From Nocardioides palaemonis (GTDB lineage Bacteria; Actinomycetota; Actinomycetes; Propionibacteriales; Nocardioidaceae), in assembly GCF_018275325.1 (NCBI RefSeq), contig NZ_JAGVQR010000003.1, forward strand, positions 62,001 through 126,000: DNA of 64,000 nt. The letters are read 5' to 3'. Positions 59,593 to 64,000 of the stretch are shown here, in pieces (positions within the stretch are counted from its first letter, which is position 1; each line of letters opens with the position of its first letter). The position numbers and the translations under genes were made by a program. Below the pieces are notes generated by a model. It saw nothing but the letters and a program-made list of their open reading frames with translations. It searched no databases and was not told where the DNA came from.

Positions 59593-59678
59593 CGCTCCCG
59601 GTCGCTGGTCGAGGAGGCATGCCGCTGGTCGAGGAGGTCGCGCAGCGACCGTCACGAGACCCGCCCTCCCCCCGTGGG
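59593..59678. repeat. Dispersed repeat unit (inverted copy of the glyS-side repeat)
   Basis: 59622-59661 equals, in reverse, 44443-44482 over 40 bp. GCTGGTCGAGGAGG occurs twice in this stretch. It leads straight into the 46-bp tandem array. Confidence 0.85.
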
Positions 59679-59862
59679 CGAGGAGGGACGAAGTCCCGTC
59701 ACGAGACCCGCCCACCCCGGTGGTCGAGGAGGGACGAAGTCCCGTCACGAGACCCGCCCACCCCGGTGGTCGAGGAGGGACGAAGTCCCGTCACGAGACC
59801 CGGCCACCCCGGTGGTCGAGGAGGGACGAAGTCCCGTCACGAGACCCGCCCACCCCGGTCGC
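59679..59862. repeat. Four tandem 46-bp repeats
   Basis: Units begin at 59679, 59725, 59771 and 59817, a constant period of 46 bp. Each contains the small palindrome GGGAC-GAA-GTCCC and GTCACGAGACC. Copies are nearly identical, with no unique spacers. 59863-59928 holds the promoter of the next gene. Confidence 0.95.
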
Positions 59863-59915
59863 CGGGCTGTCCACAGATCGCCGTCCGACCGTGGCCGAGT
59901 GTCGGTGCCCGCCGA

Positions 59916-59921
59916 TACAAT
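59916..59921 (+). promoter_or_regulatory. -10 element of the DUF222/HNH gene (leaderless)
   Basis: TACAAT is 7 bases before the ATG at 59929, and there is no ribosome-binding site. This is the classic spacing of leaderless actinobacterial genes. Confidence 0.6.
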
Positions 59922-59928
59922 CGAACAC

Positions 59929-61575
59929 ATGAGCGAGACGCTGGCAGCACCCGAGGAAGAGGTCGCACACGACGACCTGGCCGACCTCGACGCCTCGACG
60001 CTGCTCGTCTCGATCCGCGACTCCCGCCGCCACGAGCACGCCGAAGCCGCTCGACAGCTCGCCCTCGCCGCCCGCTGGGCCGACCTCCACCCACCCGAGT
60101 CGATCCACCACGCCGCGACCTTCACCAGCCGCGGCGCAGGCACCGAGCAGAGCGAACCCATCGCCGGCGACGGCTGCCCCCTCGTCGCCGAGTTCTGCAT
60201 CCCCGAGCTCGGCGCCGTCCTCGGCATCTCCAGCACCGCCGCCAAGCGGCTCATCGGCCAGGCATTGGAGCTGCGCCACCGACTCCCCCGCCTCTGGGCC
60301 CTCGTCCACGCCGGGCACGTCCCCGCCTGGCGTGCCCGGATGGTCGCCGAGACCACCATCCACACCGTCCCCACCCTCACCCGCGAAGCCGCCGGCTGGG
60401 TCGACACCCAGATCGCGGCCGTCGCCGGGAAACTCGGCACCGCCCAGCTCGACCGCCTCGTGGCCGAGGCCATCAAGCGCCACGACCTCGACGCGGCGTC
60501 CCGACCCGACACCGCCCACGGCGAGGACGACGCCGACTTCGCTGCCGACCGCCACCTCTCCACCGACGCCCGCCACGCCACCATCGACTCCCGCCACATC
60601 CACTACGACGGCCTCATGCGCATGGAGGCGATGCTCGACCTCGCCGACGCCCTCGACCTCGACCAGGCCCTCGCCCACCGCGCCGAGGTGTTCAAGGCCC
60701 TCGGCTCAACCGCACCCCTCGACGCCCGACGAGCCGCCGCGCTCGGCGACCTCGCCCGCACCCAGACCGCCCTCGACCTCCACCACCAGGCCACCAGCCG
60801 GCCCCCACAGCACGAGCAGTCCCAGAACCAGCCGGCCCCGCCCGAGCCGACCGAGCAGCCCGAGCAGCCCGAGCGGCCGGAGCAGCCCGAGTCGACCCAG
60901 CCTGAGCCCACCGAGCCGGCGAGCGACACCCTCCCCGCGGCCCGCGAGGTCGTCCTCCACGTCCACCTCGACGCCCAGCTGCTCACCGACGACACCGGTC
61001 AGGTCGTCGAGACCGTGTTCGGTCCCACCGCACGACTCGAGAAGGGTCAGCGGCTCGCGCTGCTCGAGCAGGTCCAGACCTGGTGCGCGACCTCGCGCAC
61101 CAAGGTGACCATCCGTCCCGTCATCGACCTCAATGCCGAGCTCACCAGCCCCGGCTACCCCGTCCCCGACCGGATCCGCGAACAGGTGATCCTCCGCGAC
61201 CGCACCTGCGTCTTCCCCTGGTGCACCCGCCCCGCCCGGGCCTGCGACATCGACCACATCACCCCCTACGACCACGGTGCGGAAGCCGACGACCGACCAC
61301 AACCCGGACCGACAGCCACCTCCAACCTCGCCGCCCTCTGCAGGTCACACCACCGCCTCAAGACCCACACCCCCTGGCGCTATGAGCACCTGCGCCCCGG
61401 CGTCTTCGAGTGGACCAGCCCCCACGGCCACCACTACCTCCGCGACCACCACGGCACGACCGCCCTCGACCCACCCGCGGTGACGATCGGGCCACCAGGT
61501 CTCGTGACGGGACTTCGTCCCTCCTCGACCAACGAGCACGACGAGCCCGGCGAGCCCAGCGACAGCCGACCATGA
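59929..61575 (+). CDS. DUF222 domain HNH endonuclease
   Basis: 548 residues. The N-terminal half is the helical DUF222 region (ALGVAV-type: LGAVLGISSTAAKRLIGQAL; RAEVFKALGSTAPLDARRAA). A proline/glutamate-rich linker (PEQPERPEQPE) follows. The C-terminal HNH nuclease has CVFPWCTRPARACDIDHITP and SNLAALCRSHHRLKTH, including zinc-binding cysteines. These multi-copy actinobacterial genes are of unknown role and often behave like mobile elements. The last 20-25 codons are encoded by a dispersed repeat (GLVTGLRPSSTNEHDEPG), the inverse of the array upstream. Confidence 0.88.
   Translation: MSETLAAPEEEVAHDDLADLDASTLLVSIRDSRRHEHAEAARQLALAARWADLHPPESIHHAATFTSRGAGTEQSEPIAGDGCPLVAEFCIPELGAVLGISSTAAKRLIGQALELRHRLPRLWALVHAGHVPAWRARMVAETTIHTVPTLTREAAGWVDTQIAAVAGKLGTAQLDRLVAEAIKRHDLDAASRPDTAHGEDDADFAADRHLSTDARHATIDSRHIHYDGLMRMEAMLDLADALDLDQALAHRAEVFKALGSTAPLDARRAAALGDLARTQTALDLHHQATSRPPQHEQSQNQPAPPEPTEQPEQPERPEQPESTQPEPTEPASDTLPAAREVVLHVHLDAQLLTDDTGQVVETVFGPTARLEKGQRLALLEQVQTWCATSRTKVTIRPVIDLNAELTSPGYPVPDRIREQVILRDRTCVFPWCTRPARACDIDHITPYDHGAEADDRPQPGPTATSNLAALCRSHHRLKTHTPWRYEHLRPGVFEWTSPHGHHYLRDHHGTTALDPPAVTIGPPGLVTGLRPSSTNEHDEPGEPSDSRP
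61498..61530. repeat. Inverted 33-bp copy of the array unit inside the HNH gene
   Basis: Exact reverse complement of 59722-59754. It brackets the HNH gene together with the upstream array and supplies its C-terminal codons. Confidence 0.9.
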
Positions 61576-61643
61576 CCCCGCCCCACACCCCGCCACCGCC
61601 AGGTGACGGGGCCACAGGCACGTCCGGGTCGAAGCGTCGCGGA

Positions 61644-62087
61644 TCAGAACACGTCGAACTCGTTGCCCTCCGGATCGAGCATCGCGACGGCGTAGTGGTC
61701 GGCCTCGTCGTCGAACGACGTCCGGACGCGGGTCGCGCCGAGGTCGACGAGGCGGGCGACCGCCGCGTCGATGCGCTCGCGGCGTACGTCGAGCTGGTGG
61801 GACCTGCCACCGCTGGCGTTGACGTCGAGGTGGAACCGGTTCTTGACCTGCTTGGTCTCCGGGACCACCTGGAACCACAGCATCGGTCCCTCTCCCCGGG
61901 GATCGACGATGCGGTCGTGTCCTCCTCCGAGCTCGTCCTCCGGGACGCCCACCGACCGGTAGAACGCGTCCCACGACTCGTGGCCCTCGGGCGGGGGCGC
62001 GAGGACGTAGTCGAGGGCGGCGGCCCAGAAGCGGGCGAGCAGGTCGGGGTCAGCGCAGTCGACGGTGAGCTGGAAGTTCACGGGCAT
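61644..62087 (-). CDS. VOC-family protein
   Basis: 147 residues of the glyoxalase-like kind: VNFQLTVDCADPDLLARFWA at the start, GPMLWFQVVPETKQVKNRFH in the centre and AVAMLDPEGNEFDVF at the end, where His, Glu and similar metal-site residues of the fold are retained. It differs from the VOC protein at 3703 and is closer to the glyoxalase_6 type. No role can be given. Confidence 0.85.
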   Translation of the reverse strand: MPVNFQLTVDCADPDLLARFWAAALDYVLAPPPEGHESWDAFYRSVGVPEDELGGGHDRIVDPRGEGPMLWFQVVPETKQVKNRFHLDVNASGGRSHQLDVRRERIDAAVARLVDLGATRVRTSFDDEADHYAVAMLDPEGNEFDVF

Positions 62088-62129
62088 GCGGCCAGACTGG
62101 CACGGGGGTCGGACAGCCGACCCAGATCC

Positions 62130-63476
62130 CTAGGGGGCGACTCGGGGCTCGGCCGTGAAGTGCACGCCGGAGAACCCGGAGCGGAGCTCGGTGACCCGCT
62201 CACCGACCAGCGTGGCCTCCCGGTCCCGGCCACCGGCAGCGAGCCCGTCGGCGACCAGGGCCGCGAGGACGTCCATGTCCGAGGCGGTCATGCCCAGCCG
62301 CACGGCCTCCGGCGTCCCGAGCCGCAGGCCGGGCATCGGCGTGGCCGAGTCCGTCGGCAGGCCGATCCCGGAGGCCAGCAGACGGGCCGGACGCAGCAGC
62401 CGCGCCGCCTCGTGCCCGCCGCGCCACTGCTCCGCGTCGATCGCGAGCTGGTGCGAGCGGGTCGGACCGTCGTCGCCCCGGTGCACCGGCACCCCGCGCG
62501 CGAGCAGGCCCTCGGCCAGCGCGGCGGCGGCCTCGACCATCGTGTCGGCGTAGGCCCGGCCGGCGACCGACCAGTCGACCAGCGTGACCGCGAGCGCCGC
62601 GGCCCGACCGGCGTCCGAGTTCGCGGTCAGACCCGGGTAGGCGATGGCGTCCAGCCGCTCGGCGATGCCCGCGTCGTTCGTCACCACCAGACCCCCGGCG
62701 GGGCCGCCGAGGCTCTTGTAGGTGCTCATGGTCATCAGGTGGGCACCCTCGTCGAGCGGGTTCGGCCAGGCGCCGCCAGCGATGAGGCCGCACACGTGGG
62801 CGGCGTCGAAGAGCAGCACCGCGCCCACCTCGTCGGCGACCTCGCGCAGCGCGGCGACGGGGTGGGGGTAGAGGTTCATGCTCGTGCCGATGGTGATCAT
62901 CCGCGGCCGGACCTCCTGCGCCAGGTCGCGCAGCGCAGCCACGTCGACCGTGAACCGCCCGGGGTCGACGGGCGCCGGGACCGAGCGCAGCCGGTACATG
63001 CCCGCCGAGCCGCCGGCGTGGTGGGTGACGTGGCCACCGATGCTCGCCGGCGGGGCGATGATCGTGTCGCCGGGCTCGCAGGTGGCGAGGAACGCGTAGA
63101 GGTTCGCGATCGCACCCGAGGGCACGCGCACCTCGGCGTACCGTGCACCGAACACCTCTGCGGCGAGCTCGGCCGCCACGACCTCGATCTGCTCGATCGC
63201 CTCGAGCCCGGTCTCGTACTTCTCGCCCGGGTGCCCGAGGGACGCGCGCGACCCGAGCCCGGAGGCCAGCATCGCCTCCGCCCGCGGGTTCATCACGTTG
63301 GTGGCCGGGTTGAGGTTGAGGCAGTCGCGGTCGTGGATCTGCCGGTTGAGCGCCACCAGCCGGTCCAGCTCGGCGAGCTGGTCGAGCGGGGTGCGGGACG
63401 ACGCGTCGGTGGCGAGGCGGTGGACGTGGTCCCGGACGGGCTCGGGGACCCAGGACAGCGGCGCGAGGGCGGTCAT
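62130..63476 (-). CDS. Serine-hydroxymethyltransferase-like PLP enzyme
   Basis: 448 residues of fold-type I. The PLP lysine lies in MSTYKSLGGPAGGLV; LNLNPATNVMNPRAEAMLAS, SLGHPGEKYETG and VLLFDAAHVCGLIAGG are other SHMT landmarks. It departs from true GlyA at many places, notably LNPATNVMNPR for the usual ENxxS segment, so it could be a threonine aldolase, alanine-racemase-like or specialised hydroxymethyltransferase. ATG 63476 matches the domain start. Divergent from a LysR gene that may regulate it. Confidence 0.8.
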   Translation of the reverse strand: MTALAPLSWVPEPVRDHVHRLATDASSRTPLDQLAELDRLVALNRQIHDRDCLNLNPATNVMNPRAEAMLASGLGSRASLGHPGEKYETGLEAIEQIEVVAAELAAEVFGARYAEVRVPSGAIANLYAFLATCEPGDTIIAPPASIGGHVTHHAGGSAGMYRLRSVPAPVDPGRFTVDVAALRDLAQEVRPRMITIGTSMNLYPHPVAALREVADEVGAVLLFDAAHVCGLIAGGAWPNPLDEGAHLMTMSTYKSLGGPAGGLVVTNDAGIAERLDAIAYPGLTANSDAGRAAALAVTLVDWSVAGRAYADTMVEAAAALAEGLLARGVPVHRGDDGPTRSHQLAIDAEQWRGGHEAARLLRPARLLASGIGLPTDSATPMPGLRLGTPEAVRLGMTASDMDVLAALVADGLAAGGRDREATLVGERVTELRSGFSGVHFTAEPRVAP

Positions 63477-63495
63477 GGCGCCATCCTGCGGCCCA

Positions 63496-63530
63496 CGTGT
63501 CGTAAGCACCAGCGCCGATCTCTCGACACG
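63496..63530. promoter_or_regulatory. Inverted repeat in the divergent SHMT-like/LysR promoter
   Basis: CGTGTCG and CGACACG, 7-bp arms 21 bp apart, lie in the 72-bp gap between the two start codons. It is a candidate LysR-type binding site. Confidence 0.4.
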
Positions 63531-63548
63531 ACCCGTTAGCGTTGCTGC

Positions 63549-64000
63549 ATGGTCGACCTCTCCCGGCTGGTGTTCCTCCAGGCCGTGCACCGGCACGGGT
63601 CCGTGGCCGCAGCGGCTCGCGACCTCGGCTACACGCCGTCGGCGGTCAGCCAGCAGGTCGCCAAGCTGCAGCGCGAGGCAGGCGTCCGGCTCCTCGAGCC
63701 GGTGGGCCGGGGCGTCGTCCTCACCGACGCGGCGCTCGTCCTCGTCGCGACCGCCGATGCGATCGAGGCCGCGCAGGACGACGCGCGCGCCCGGCTCGAG
63801 GAGCTCACCGGAGGACTGACCGGGACCCTGTCGGTCGCGTGCTTCCCGTCCGCGATCCGTGGACTGGCGGCCCCGGCCCTGGGGGTGCTCGCCGGCGAGG
63901 CGCCGGAGCTGCGGGTGCGGCTCACCGAGCTCGCTCCCGACCCGGGCCTCGAGGCCGTCGGGGCCGGCCGCGTCGACGTCGCCGTCGTGCACGACTGGGT
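63549..64000 (+). CDS. LysR-family transcriptional regulator (3' end outside window)
   Basis: The first 150 residues of a LysR protein; the frame is still open at the window edge. The winged helix-turn-helix is typical: LVFLQAVHRHGSVAAAARDL, then GYTPSAVSQQVAKLQREAGV and LLEPVGRGVVLTDAALVLV. The start of the effector domain (LTGTLSVACFPSAIRGLAAP) follows. Divergent transcription from the SHMT-like gene is the classical LysR arrangement and suggests that gene as its target. Confidence 0.9.
   Translation, partial: MVDLSRLVFLQAVHRHGSVAAAARDLGYTPSAVSQQVAKLQREAGVRLLEPVGRGVVLTDAALVLVATADAIEAAQDDARARLEELTGGLTGTLSVACFPSAIRGLAAPALGVLAGEAPELRVRLTELAPDPGLEAVGAGRVDVAVVHDW

Noticed and set aside
59679-59862. 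Possible CRISPR array
   Set aside because: The 46-bp units are contiguous and contain no variable spacers; no cas genes are nearby.

Overview
The window is 64 kb of very GC-rich bacterial chromosome with frequent GTG starts, four-base stop/start overlaps and several probable leaderless genes. Actinobacterial markers are the fasR-fabD-fabH-acpP-fabF-accD cluster, DUF3145, a homodimeric AceE, a leuA leader peptide and a DUF222/HNH gene. Gene content and the dispersed palindromic repeats fit Nocardioides or another Nocardioidaceae (inference from content and style; no database search was possible).

Layout. 1-2670: 3' part of aceE. 2780-5080: an AraC-type regulator, a VOC protein and an alpha/beta hydrolase. 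5208-11845: type II fatty-acid synthesis, from the PucR-type regulator through the ACP transacylase, KAS III, ACP, KAS II and acyl-CoA carboxylase beta chain, with two related palindromes as candidate operators. 11920-14102: a small secreted protein, DUF3145 and a TPR-like protein. 14219-20226: one rRNA operon on the minus strand (16S-23S-5S) with no tRNA in its spacers. 20302-23011: tyrS and a membrane Ser/Thr kinase.

23017-30057 is the most unusual part. An exact 26-bp direct repeat containing the 3' end of a CAT-anticodon tRNA gene lies just after the kinase stop codon and again at the tRNA itself. The 7 kb between the copies looks like an integrated island whose integrase has been lost. 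It holds an excisionase-like small ORF, an IS481-type element end and a translationally tight operon encoding a CHAT protease, an alpha/beta-hydrolase (lipase type) and a second CHAT protease. All the expected catalytic residues are visible. The layout resembles a defence or conflict cassette; that function is inferred.

30071-46288 is mostly housekeeping: a tandem GNAT protein, a DUF1800/DUF1501 pair, a Tat-exported molybdenum oxidoreductase, a PIG-L deacetylase, tRNA-Asn, dnaG, a holin-like/DUF3618/YtxH-like membrane trio, dgt, a cell-wall peptidase-like protein with a candidate c-di-AMP riboswitch, dusB and glyS. 46315-49518 is a zinc uptake operon (znuA-znuC-znuB-zur) with two Zur boxes on its promoter. 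49534-57298 holds uppS, DUF1697, recO, an atypical hydrolase, a three-gene extracytoplasmic flavin electron-transfer module (ferric-reductase-like protein, FMN-binding protein, ApbE) and leuA with a leucine-rich leader peptide. 57373-64000 carries dispersed repeats, a methyltransferase, a flavodoxin-fold protein, a septum-formation-type lipoprotein, a DUF222/HNH endonuclease bracketed by inverted copies of one repeat, a VOC protein, an SHMT-like PLP enzyme and a divergent, truncated LysR gene.

Coordinates of RNA ends, promoters and operators are read by eye and may be off by a few bases.
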